59,354 bases of DNA, taken from contig CAUFMB010000006.1 in NCBI GenBank assembly GCA_959026535.1, positions 1 through 59,354 on the forward strand, in the 5' to 3' direction. Positions 28,689 to 35,627 of this stretch are shown here, piece after piece. Both the position numbers and the translations under genes were made by a program. The notes below the pieces were generated by a model. The model had not been told where the DNA came from and searched no databases. It saw only the letters and a program-made list of their open reading frames with translations. The DNA is from an uncultured Collinsella sp. Lineage in GTDB: Bacteria; Actinomycetota; Coriobacteriia; Coriobacteriales; Coriobacteriaceae. Positions within the stretch are counted from its first letter, which is position 1; the number at the start of each line of letters is the position of its first letter.

Positions 28689-30041
28689 TTAACTTTGGGC
28701 TCGCACGCGAGCGCTGCCTATTTCGGTCAGATGATATTTCTGGCCATGTTTGATTACCAAGCCGGCTTGTGCCAAGTCGTTGAGCGTTCGCGACCATGTG
28801 GGCGCCGAGTTTCCAAACGCTCGTGCCAGGTCGGTTGCGCCACACTCCTGGTTTTGAGCCAGATAGCCCAGTGCCGCTTCGCCGCGCTCGCTCACAAATA
28901 CGTTTTGCTGCGGCTGTGCATATTGATTCGCCGCATTAGGATACATCATTTGAGCTGCTGGTTGTTGAGAACTCTGCATGGGCAGCGGCTGCTGTTGAAA
29001 ACTTTGCGGCCACTGTTGGTAAGGCTGCGGGGGCATCTGCTGGGCCCATGGGTTGTACTGCGCCTGGGGCATCTGTTGGTACGGCTGCTGGTATCCCAAC
29101 GGGTATTGCTGGGGGTATGCCTGTGCATATCCCGTTTGCGGCGCGTATTGAGCCGGATACCCTTGCGGGTTCGGTTGATAGGATATCTGCTGTGCAGCCG
29201 ATGCACCCGCCATCTGCTGTAAGTTTCCCACATCCTGGCCCACCGCTGGCATTGCATCGGGTATGTTCTGGGGAATCGCGCCCGAGGGTGCCTGGGGCTC
29301 TTGCACGGGGGGCATGCCAGGCTGCAGCATGGGAGGCATTTGCTGTTGCACCTGTTGCATTGCTGCGGGTTGCTGCCCGAAGGCGCCCGGCATGGGATAT
29401 GCCTGCTGCTCTGTTTCGGGTCGCACGGCTGCCCCGCGCCCGCCGGCACGCTCGATTTCCTGCACGCGCTTGGGGTTCAGACTTACCGTCACGACGGTGC
29501 CGTTGCCCATGTTGTCCTCGATGGAGACGGCGCCGCCGGCGTTTTCCAAGTACTCCTGTACCATGGGAAACCCGGCTCCGGTGCCGCGGATATACCGTTT
29601 CATCTTGCTGTTTGCACTGGTTACGCCAAAATCGAAGGCACGCTCTTTGTCGTCGATGCCCGGGCCCTGATCGGCAAAGCGGATGGTATCGCCGCCGTCG
29701 AGAATCGAGATGATGGGCTCTGCAAAATGAGCGTGGATAAAGTTTTCGACAATCTCGCGGATAACCATCAGCGAGATGCGTCCTCCCTGCTCTTTCATGC
29801 ACTGGTAGACGGTGTTGGTTGTCTCTTCCAAGTAGGTGCGGACGTCTTGCGGTTCGATGACGATGACGCGCGGTGTCGACAGCATGTCATCGTAGACCGC
29901 GATGCGCGCTGCATACATGGCCTTCGGTGCTTGTGCGGTGACCTGCTCGCTCTCGTTGCGTTTTTCGCGCACGCCGGTGATGTGCTCGTTGTCGGGTGCC
30001 GGATCACCGGAATCGACCATGGTGTAGAAGTCGTCAGACAT
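28689..30041 (-). CDS. GHKL ATPase / Gln-rich linker / winged-helix protein upstream of dnaA
   Basis: This 450-residue protein has three regions. Residues of about 85-190 form a Bergerat-fold ATPase: N-box REIVENFIHAHF (Asn100), G1 box ADQGPGI (Asp124), G2 box RGTGAGF. There is no histidine phospho-acceptor domain. Residues of about 210-385 are low-complexity, dominated by Gln, Pro, Met, Tyr and Ala. Residues of about 386-450 look like a winged helix (ATDLARAFG, then LNDLAQAGLV, then KYHLTEIG). It is the first gene of the dnaA transcription unit and lies beside the origin. A regulator of initiation or of dnaA expression is an inference; I do not recognise a characterised homologue. Confidence 0.85.
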   Translation of the reverse strand: MSDDFYTMVDSGDPAPDNEHITGVREKRNESEQVTAQAPKAMYAARIAVYDDMLSTPRVIVIEPQDVRTYLEETTNTVYQCMKEQGGRISLMVIREIVENFIHAHFAEPIISILDGGDTIRFADQGPGIDDKERAFDFGVTSANSKMKRYIRGTGAGFPMVQEYLENAGGAVSIEDNMGNGTVVTVSLNPKRVQEIERAGGRGAAVRPETEQQAYPMPGAFGQQPAAMQQVQQQMPPMLQPGMPPVQEPQAPSGAIPQNIPDAMPAVGQDVGNLQQMAGASAAQQISYQPNPQGYPAQYAPQTGYAQAYPQQYPLGYQQPYQQMPQAQYNPWAQQMPPQPYQQWPQSFQQQPLPMQSSQQPAAQMMYPNAANQYAQPQQNVFVSERGEAALGYLAQNQECGATDLARAFGNSAPTWSRTLNDLAQAGLVIKHGQKYHLTEIGSARVRAQS

Positions 30042-30284
30042 GCCGCTCGCAATCTTTCAAAAGGTTTTGAACAAATAGTAGCTCACTGCGCAATGTTTCT
30101 CATCTTTCGACAAGTTTTCAAAACCTGTTGAAAACTTTGGAAAACGGGCGAAAAGTTCTCAACATTTCCAACACGACCTGTTGAAAACTCGATGAAATTT
30201 CGTGAAAAGTTGCCTGCTGCATCAAGTGCCGATTCTGCTTATGGGGGAACCGTGTACTCTTTGCAACCTTTTACCTTTGATTTC
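30042..30284. other. Origin-proximal repeat cluster upstream of the dnaA operon
   Basis: This divergent region between the dnaA unit and rpmH contains TGTTGAAAA at 30126-30134 and 30179-30187. Related sites are TTCTCAACA (30156-30164), TTTCCAACA (30165-30173) and TTTTGAACA (about 30065). The 15-mer ACCTGTTGAAAACTT at 30123-30137 is the inverse of the copy between dnaA and dnaN. It is a probable DnaA-binding cluster, serving as part of oriC and/or in autoregulation. No gene is seen. Confidence 0.6.
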
Positions 30285-30314
30285 TTGACATTTGAACATT
30301 GATTTCCCTACAAT
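30285..30314 (+). promoter_or_regulatory. Promoter of rpmH
   Basis: A perfect -35 TTGACA (30285-30290) and TACAAT (30309-30314) are separated by 18 nt. They lie about 70 bp before the rpmH start. Confidence 0.75.
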
Positions 30315-30386
30315 CTTCAAGCTCACGTGTCTATATCTGCGTCCGCGCCCCCGCGGACACTCGAAATGCAGCAGGAGGAACTTAAG

Positions 30387-30521
30387 ATGAAGCGTACGTA
30401 TCAGCCTAATAAGCGTAAGCGTGCCAAGACCCATGGCTTCCGTGCCCGTATGGCCACTAAGGGTGGTCGTGCCGTGCTCGCCCGTCGTCGCGCCAAGGGC
30501 CGCAAGCGTCTCACTGTCTAG
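30387..30521 (+). CDS. rpmH: Ribosomal protein bL34
   Basis: The product has 44 residues, MKRTYQPNKRKRAKTHGF to GRKRLTV, a complete bL34. The ATG at 30387 follows AGGAGG; the upstream in-frame ATG is ignored. It heads the plus-strand rpmH-rnpA-yidD-yidC-jag group on the right side of the origin. Confidence 0.97.
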   Translation: MKRTYQPNKRKRAKTHGFRARMATKGGRAVLARRRAKGRKRLTV

Positions 30522-30541
30522 CAGCGATACACACATCTCGC

Positions 30542-30880
30542 ATGAAGACTATTAAGTCTCGGCAAGATTTCGAGCATGTGTTCAGTCAGGGGCGTCGTTT
30601 CAATCACCCTCTGATTCGAATGACCATATGTGAATCGGTTGGCGAAGGCGACTCCGGAAGGGTCGCCTTCGTTGGTGCTAAACGACTCGGTTGTGCTGTC
30701 GTGCGCAACCGATCTAAGCGTGTGATGCGCGAGGCCGCCCGCAGCTGTGGATTTCCCGTTGCGGGTTATGACATCATCTTGTTCGCGACTCCCAAGACGA
30801 GGGTTTCCTCGCCGCAGGAGATGGACAAGGCATTGCGTTCGCTTATGAAACGCGCCGGCGTTGCCGGGGAGGAGCGATGA
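30542..30880 (+). CDS. rnpA: Ribonuclease P protein component
   Basis: This 112-residue basic protein assists the RNase P RNA in 5' tRNA maturation. It has the signature AVVRNRSKRVMREAAR and the FEHVFSQGRR N-terminal element. It lies 20 bp after rpmH, and its stop overlaps the yidD start by 4 nt (ATGA). Confidence 0.96.
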   Translation: MKTIKSRQDFEHVFSQGRRFNHPLIRMTICESVGEGDSGRVAFVGAKRLGCAVVRNRSKRVMREAARSCGFPVAGYDIILFATPKTRVSSPQEMDKALRSLMKRAGVAGEER

Positions 30881-31101
30881 GCAATCACGTTTTGCGACGT
30901 GTTGCCATCGCTCCTATTCGCATATATCAACAGGTTATTTCGCCCTTATTGCCTGACGCCTGCATTTATTACCCAACGTGCTCACAATACGCTATCCAGG
31001 CGATTGAGAAGTACGGTGTTTTGAGAGGCTGCTGGCTTGCCGTGAGGCGCATCGCTCGCTGCAATCCCCTGCACGTCGGCGGTTATGACCCTGTGCCTTA
31101 G
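30877..31101 (+). CDS. yidD: Membrane protein insertion efficiency factor YidD
   Basis: This 74-residue protein has the family core IRIYQQVISPLLP, the cysteine-containing YYPTCSQYA, and the C-terminal CNPLHVGGYDPVP. Such proteins are amphipathic, membrane-associated and aid YidC-dependent insertion. It is translationally coupled to rnpA and followed by yidC after 29 bp. Confidence 0.95.
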   Translation: MSNHVLRRVAIAPIRIYQQVISPLLPDACIYYPTCSQYAIQAIEKYGVLRGCWLAVRRIARCNPLHVGGYDPVP

Positions 31102-31130
31102 CGGGCACTCGCTATCGGAGGAAAACTTAC

Positions 31131-31901
31131 ATGTGGGATTGGATCGTTAACATCCTTTTTGAGCTGCTCAAGCTCATCCAGACCTTTGCGGTCGACTGGG
31201 GCCTGTCCATCATCATTTTGGTGGTCATCATCCGTCTGCTGCTGACGCCGCTTATGCTCAAGTCGACCAAGTCGACGGCTCGCATGCAGGTGCTGCAGCC
31301 TAAGATGCTCGAGATCCAGGAGCGCTATGCCGACGATCCCCAGCGTCAGGCCGAGGAGATGCAGAAGTTCTACAGCGAGAACAAGTTCAACCCCATGGCT
31401 GGTTGTCTGCCGCTGTTGATCCAGATGCCCGTCCTGTTCGCCCTGTTTACGCTACTGCGTAACCTGCCGAACTACTTTAGCGACGGCACGTTCTCGTTCT
31501 TCAACATCCTGCCTGACCTTACCACCACGCCGAGCGCTTCCTTTGCCGATGGCTTTATGGTTGCGCTGCCTGCGCTGGTTTGCCTGATTCTGTTCGCTGT
31601 CTTGACCCTGATTCCGCAGCTGTATATGTCCCGCAATCAGACTGGTCAGCAGGCCCAGAGCATGCGCATGATGGCTGTCGTCATGACCGTCATGATGCTT
31701 TGGATGGGCTGGAGCCTGCCCGTCGGCGTTCTGCTGTACTACGATGTGTCTTATGCCTGGCAGGTTATCCAGCAGATCTTCGTGACGCAGAAGGTTATCG
31801 ACAAGGCCAAGGCCGATGAGGAGGAGCGCCTCAAGAACGCTCCGTTGCAGGTCGAGGTTACCCGTCGCGAGAAGAAGCCGCGTCCGCACAAGAAGAAGTA
31901 G
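31131..31901 (+). CDS. yidC: Membrane protein insertase YidC/Oxa1
   Basis: This 256-residue polytopic protein is the short Gram-positive type without the large periplasmic domain. The first core helix has the conserved Arg in VVIIRLLLTPL. A charged coiled hairpin follows (about 50-85), then GCLPLLIQMPVLFALF and two later helix pairs. The basic tail (REKKPRPHKKK) can contact ribosomes. There is no lipobox at the N-terminus. It is followed by jag. Confidence 0.96.
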   Translation: MWDWIVNILFELLKLIQTFAVDWGLSIIILVVIIRLLLTPLMLKSTKSTARMQVLQPKMLEIQERYADDPQRQAEEMQKFYSENKFNPMAGCLPLLIQMPVLFALFTLLRNLPNYFSDGTFSFFNILPDLTTTPSASFADGFMVALPALVCLILFAVLTLIPQLYMSRNQTGQQAQSMRMMAVVMTVMMLWMGWSLPVGVLLYYDVSYAWQVIQQIFVTQKVIDKAKADEEERLKNAPLQVEVTRREKKPRPHKKK

Positions 31902-31946
31902 TCGGGATATCAATCTTATTTAGGTACCTAACTTTTGGAGTACGTT

Positions 31947-32516
31947 ATGTCTGAAGAGATCATCGAGGATATGCTTGAGGAGGTTGCCCCGCAGATTGCG
32001 GGCGATTATCCCGAGATTGCACAGCGCTACAAGGCCGGTGAAGAGCTGACCGATGAGGAGCTCGACACCATTGCCGATGTTGCGATTTCCATTCTGCGTT
32101 CCATCCTTTCGCACTTCGATGCCGCCAACTCTCCTATTGATGAGTACGAGGGCGACGAGGGCGAACTGATTTTGGATGTTACCGCTCCTGATCTTGCTGT
32201 TCTCATTGGCCGTCATGGTCGTACCCTTGATGCTCTTCAGGTCATGTTCTCTTTGCTGGTGAGCCGCAGGCTCGGCTTTAGGTATCCGGTTGTGGTTGAC
32301 GTTGAGGGCTACAAGAGCCGTCGTCAGGACAAGGTTGCCTCAATGGCTCAGTCGGCCGCCGAGCGTGCCATCCGTACCCATAAGAGTGTTTCGCTTCCGC
32401 CCATGAATGCCTATGAGCGCCGACTGGTTCATATTGCACTTCGTGGCAATGATGCTGTCGATACCCATTCTGAGGGCTCTGACCCTGATCGCCATGTGGT
32501 GATTGTTGCTCGATAA
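31947..32516 (+). CDS. jag: Jag/KhpB-type RNA-binding protein (KH and R3H domains)
   Basis: The product has 189 residues from ATG 31947 with GGAG upstream. An acidic N-terminal region of about 75 residues replaces the usual Jag_N domain. It is followed by a KH domain with GRHGRTLDALQ (about residue 90) and a C-terminal R3H motif NAYERRLVH. KhpB-type proteins bind RNA and influence cell division and membrane protein synthesis. A strong terminator follows. Confidence 0.92.
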   Translation: MSEEIIEDMLEEVAPQIAGDYPEIAQRYKAGEELTDEELDTIADVAISILRSILSHFDAANSPIDEYEGDEGELILDVTAPDLAVLIGRHGRTLDALQVMFSLLVSRRLGFRYPVVVDVEGYKSRRQDKVASMAQSAAERAIRTHKSVSLPPMNAYERRLVHIALRGNDAVDTHSEGSDPDRHVVIVAR

Positions 32517-32534
32517 TCTACTCGAGCTTATGCT

Positions 32535-32561
32535 AAGGGGGCGTGGTTTCCACGTCCCCTT
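32535..32561 (+). terminator. Terminator after jag
   Basis: A 12-bp stem with one G-T pair (32535-32546 with 32550-32561) is followed by a run of T. It ends the rpmH-jag group. Confidence 0.9.
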
Positions 32562-32613
32562 TTTTTTGTCAAAAGTTCTCGATACACTGATTTTTGTCAG
32601 AAAGGAGCTTCTG

Positions 32614-33351
32614 TTGTTTGTACTTACTGATCAGCAGACTGACGAGATGCTCAGCCGTCTAACTTCCTATTGTAAAGAGTATTCCTTGAGTGTAACTGAT
32701 GCTGAGCTGAGGAAATGTATCCAGCATTTGGATTTGGTTCTGGAAACAAATAAGACAACCAATCTCACTCGTATTCTTAACGTTGAAGATGCTGCGGTAC
32801 TTCATATCCTCGACTCACTTGTTTTGCTTCCTTATGTCAATAAGGCTCCTGATGGAGCTTTGCTCGATATGGGAACAGGCGCAGGCTTCCCTGGTATTCC
32901 ATTAACGATAGCCACGCATCGTAAAGCTACTTATATTGACTCTGTTGGCAAAAAAGTTGATGCTGTCAATTCTTTTGTTCATGCTCTCGGATTGAAATAT
33001 GGTCATGCAGTCCATGATCGCCTTGAAGAATATGCTCGAAGCCATAAGAAGCAGTTCTCTGTCGTAACCGCCCGCGCGCTGGCCCCTCTACCGATTCTTG
33101 TTGAGTATGCGGCCCCGTATCTCAAAGATGGAGGGTTATTTGTTATCACGAAGGGCAATCCATCTGATGAGGAGCTTGCTTCCGGCATGTCGGCCGCTAA
33201 GATCTGTGGCTTCACTTTGCTTCTGAATGACTCAATCGATTTGCCAGAGGGCTTGGGCCACAGGGAGTTCATTGTTCTTAAGAAGAGTCATCCAGCATCC
33301 GTTTCATTGCCTCGTGCAAATGGAATGGCAAAGAAGAATCCGCTTGCCTAG
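32614..33351 (+). CDS. rsmG: 16S rRNA (guanine-N7) methyltransferase RsmG
   Basis: RsmG methylates G527 (E. coli numbering) of 16S rRNA using S-adenosylmethionine. The binding motif LLDMGTGAGFPGIPLTI and the later VTARALAPL element are present. The start is taken as TTG 32614 because AAAGGAG precedes it by 6-7 nt, giving 245 residues. Base composition is visibly AT-richer from here through parB. Three parS sites begin just after the stop. Confidence 0.93.
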   Translation: MFVLTDQQTDEMLSRLTSYCKEYSLSVTDAELRKCIQHLDLVLETNKTTNLTRILNVEDAAVLHILDSLVLLPYVNKAPDGALLDMGTGAGFPGIPLTIATHRKATYIDSVGKKVDAVNSFVHALGLKYGHAVHDRLEEYARSHKKQFSVVTARALAPLPILVEYAAPYLKDGGLFVITKGNPSDEELASGMSAAKICGFTLLLNDSIDLPEGLGHREFIVLKKSHPASVSLPRANGMAKKNPLA

Positions 33352-33352
33352 A

Positions 33353-33368
33353 TGTTTCACGTGAAACA
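33353..33368. promoter_or_regulatory. parS site 1
   Basis: Perfect palindrome TGTTTCACGTGAAACA, the bacterial ParB nucleation site, two bases past the rsmG stop. Confidence 0.95.
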
Positions 33369-33391
33369 TAATGGATACTAACAACTTGCAC

Positions 33392-33407
33392 TGTTTCACG
33401 TGAAACA
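33392..33407. promoter_or_regulatory. parS site 2
   Basis: Perfect TGTTTCACGTGAAACA, 39 bp from site 1. Confidence 0.95.
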
Positions 33408-33430
33408 TGGCGGTTGAGATCGAATCGGAA

Positions 33431-33446
33431 TGTTTCACGTGAAACA
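33431..33446. promoter_or_regulatory. parS site 3
   Basis: Perfect TGTTTCACGTGAAACA, again 39 bp from the previous site and 40 bp before the parA start. ParB spreading from here could also repress parAB. Confidence 0.95.
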
Positions 33447-33485
33447 TCCTCCGTTTGACAGCTTTAATACACACCAGGAGGGACC

Positions 33486-34286
33486 GTGGGATTTCGCGAC
33501 GTTAAGCGTTCGAAGAGCGCAAAAGACACGCGTATTATTGCAATCATCAATCAAAAAGGCGGCGTCGGTAAGTCAACGACGGCTGTAAACCTTGCAGCAG
33601 CACTGGGTGAACAGGGACGCAAGACACTGATTGTCGATTTTGATCCGCAGGGAAACAGCACCAGTGGATTCGGAATTGAAAAAGAAGACCTTGATCAATG
33701 CATCTATGATGCATTGCTGAATGACGTGCCGGCAGAATCGCTTGTTCTTGATACAAATTGCAAAAAGGTATTCGTTATTCCGGCGACAATTCAGCTTGCA
33801 GGTGCCGAAATTGAGCTCGTAAGCGCAATTGCTCGTGAAACCCGCCTAAAAGATTTGCTTGAGCCCATTCAAGACGAGTTCGATTTTATTTTCATTGACT
33901 GTCCTCCTTCGCTCGGCCTGCTTACCATCAACGCTTTGACCGCAGCAGACAGCGTTTTGATTCCGATTCAGTGCGAGTATTACGCACTCGAGGGCGTTAC
34001 GAAGCTGCTTGAGTCAATGAAGATGGTTAAATCACGTCTGAACAAGGGCTTAGACACCTATGGCGTGCTAATGACCATGTATGACTCGCGTACTTCTCTG
34101 TCGAATCAGGTTGTTGAGGAAGTTCAGTCGTACTTTGGTGATAAGGCTTTTAAGACCCTAATCCCCCGTACCGTAAAAATTTCTGAGGCTCCGTCATTTG
34201 GAGAGCCGGTAATTACATATGCACCTCAAAATAAGGGTGCAAAAGCGTATATGAACCTTGCAAAAGAGGTGATCAAGCGTGCCTAG
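33486..34286 (+). CDS. parA: Chromosome partitioning ATPase ParA/Soj
   Basis: This 266-residue Walker-type ATPase has the deviant Walker A KGGVGKSTT, Walker A' DFDPQGN and Walker B FIDCPPSLG. ParA-ATP coats the nucleoid and is stimulated by ParB to move the origins apart. The N-terminal 15 residues are basic. The GTG start at 33486 follows GGAGGGA. It overlaps parB by 8 nt, and three parS sites lie directly upstream. Confidence 0.96.
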   Translation: MGFRDVKRSKSAKDTRIIAIINQKGGVGKSTTAVNLAAALGEQGRKTLIVDFDPQGNSTSGFGIEKEDLDQCIYDALLNDVPAESLVLDTNCKKVFVIPATIQLAGAEIELVSAIARETRLKDLLEPIQDEFDFIFIDCPPSLGLLTINALTAADSVLIPIQCEYYALEGVTKLLESMKMVKSRLNKGLDTYGVLMTMYDSRTSLSNQVVEEVQSYFGDKAFKTLIPRTVKISEAPSFGEPVITYAPQNKGAKAYMNLAKEVIKRA

Positions 34287-35184
34287 TGCAAAGAAACGTG
34301 GAGGATTGGGACGTGGACTCAATGCTTTGGTCTCAGAGGCCGAGTATGAGACCGGTGGTTCGGCTGCTTCGGCTTCAAATGCCGCATCTGAAACAAAACT
34401 GCCTATTGAGGATATCGTTCCCAACCCAAACCAACCACGAATTCACTTTAACGAAACTGAACTTCGCGAGTTGAGCGAATCAATCCAAGAACATGGCGTC
34501 TTGCAGCCGCTTTTGGTTCGCAAGCATGGAAACGGCTATGAGATCATCGCTGGTGAGCGTCGTTACCAAGCGTCAAAGCTTGCTGGTCTTGAGGAGCTGC
34601 CTGTCATCATTAAAGATGTTAATGATGAAGAGATGCTGGCTCTTGCTCTGATCGAAAACCTTCAGCGTTCTGATCTGAATCCCGTCGAAGAGGCTAAGGG
34701 CTATCGCCAGCTTATCGATGCCAGCGGTATGACCCAGGAGGCATTGTCGAAGGCAGTCAGCAAGTCACGCTCTGCAATTACAAACTCGCTGCGCCTTCTC
34801 GATCTCCCTGAAGTTGTTCAGCAGATGATTTTTGAGGGCAAACTTACTGCTGGTCATGCACGTGCGATTCTTGCAGTTCCCTATGAGGACGCTCGAATTC
34901 GACTTGCAGAGAAGGTTGTTGCAGAGGGCCTTTCCGTAAGAGCGACAGAAAATCTTGCTCCGTTGTTTTCTGCCGGAGAGACACCTAAGACGCCGAGGCC
35001 TGCAACGCCTCAGTCTTTTAAAAAGGCTGCCCGCGTGCTTCGTCAGGTTTTTAATACCAACGTGCGTGTTAAGAGCTCGCGTGGAAAGAATAAGATTGAG
35101 ATTGAGTTTAAAGACGAGGAAGAGCTCTCTCGTATTCTTGGCGAAATGATTCAGTTTGATCAAGGAGGCCAAGATGAGGAATAG
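34279..35184 (+). CDS. parB: Chromosome partitioning protein ParB/Spo0J
   Basis: This 301-residue protein has an N-terminal ParA-interacting segment (KKRGGLGRGLNALV), the CTP-binding clamp domain (PNQPR, then GERRYQASKLA, then ALIENLQRSDLNP), the central helix-turn-helix for parS binding (about residues 145-200) and a C-terminal dimer domain. The start is GTG 34279, overlapping parA. It overlaps the next small gene by 11 nt. Confidence 0.97.
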   Translation: MPSAKKRGGLGRGLNALVSEAEYETGGSAASASNAASETKLPIEDIVPNPNQPRIHFNETELRELSESIQEHGVLQPLLVRKHGNGYEIIAGERRYQASKLAGLEELPVIIKDVNDEEMLALALIENLQRSDLNPVEEAKGYRQLIDASGMTQEALSKAVSKSRSAITNSLRLLDLPEVVQQMIFEGKLTAGHARAILAVPYEDARIRLAEKVVAEGLSVRATENLAPLFSAGETPKTPRPATPQSFKKAARVLRQVFNTNVRVKSSRGKNKIEIEFKDEEELSRILGEMIQFDQGGQDEE

Positions 35185-35428
35185 GATTTTAACTGCGATT
35201 GCATTGGCGACGACTGTCGCGGCTGGTGCCTTTGCTGGCTATAAGATCGCGACAGACGATGAACTTCGAGGTCGTTTGCTTCGTAGTGCGCAAGATATTG
35301 TCGATACATCCAAGAAGAAAATGGATGTTATGACAGAAGATGTTGCCATGCGTACGGCTCAGGTAACGAAGAATCCCAAGATTAATCAAGGTTGGGTTAG
35401 TAACCAATGGGAAAATGTAGGCTATTAG
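35174..35428 (+). CDS. Small YtxH-like membrane protein downstream of parB
   Basis: The product has 84 residues from ATG 35174, with AAGGAGG inside the end of parB. One N-terminal hydrophobic segment (about 4-22) ends in a GYKIATDDELR turn, followed by a helical hydrophilic part (SAQDIVDTSKKKMDV) as in YtxH-type proteins. Its overlap with parB implies coupled expression. Function is unknown; a link to chromosome segregation is inferred only from position. Confidence 0.75.
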   Translation: MRNRILTAIALATTVAAGAFAGYKIATDDELRGRLLRSAQDIVDTSKKKMDVMTEDVAMRTAQVTKNPKINQGWVSNQWENVGY

Positions 35429-35456
35429 GTACCTAACAATTACTTAGCATATTTTG

Positions 35457-35492
35457 AGGGGTCCTTGTCTGATTCACGAGGCAAGGACCCCT
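35457..35492 (+). terminator. Terminator of the parAB operon
   Basis: A perfect 11-bp stem (35457-35467 with 35482-35492) is followed by TTATTTT. Confidence 0.8.
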
Positions 35493-35553
35493 TATTTTGG
35501 CCGTAAAAAATGGGACAGGTAGCAGCTGATTCAAAATTAAGGTCAATAAATAA

Positions 35554-35590
35554 AACGGCCCCGGTTGCATCTCCTGTAACCGGGGCCGTT
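35554..35590 (-). terminator. Terminator of rlmN
   Basis: A perfect 13-bp stem (35554-35566 with 35578-35590) is followed on the minus strand by TTTATTTATT. Confidence 0.88.
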
Positions 35591-35593
35591 CGA

Positions 35594-35609
35594 TGTTTCA
35601 CATGAAACG
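35594..35609. promoter_or_regulatory. Degenerate parS site near rlmN
   Basis: TGTTTCACATGAAACG matches parS at 14 of 16 positions, 2.2 kb from the main cluster and 18 bp past the rlmN stop. Confidence 0.55.
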
Positions 35610-35627
35610 TTTTGGGGTGCGACTCCC

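Noticed and set aside
29050..29420. Gln/Pro-rich region as a frameshift or assembly artefact
   Set aside because: The frame stays open into a convincing winged helix and stop just before dnaA, so the low complexity appears genuine.
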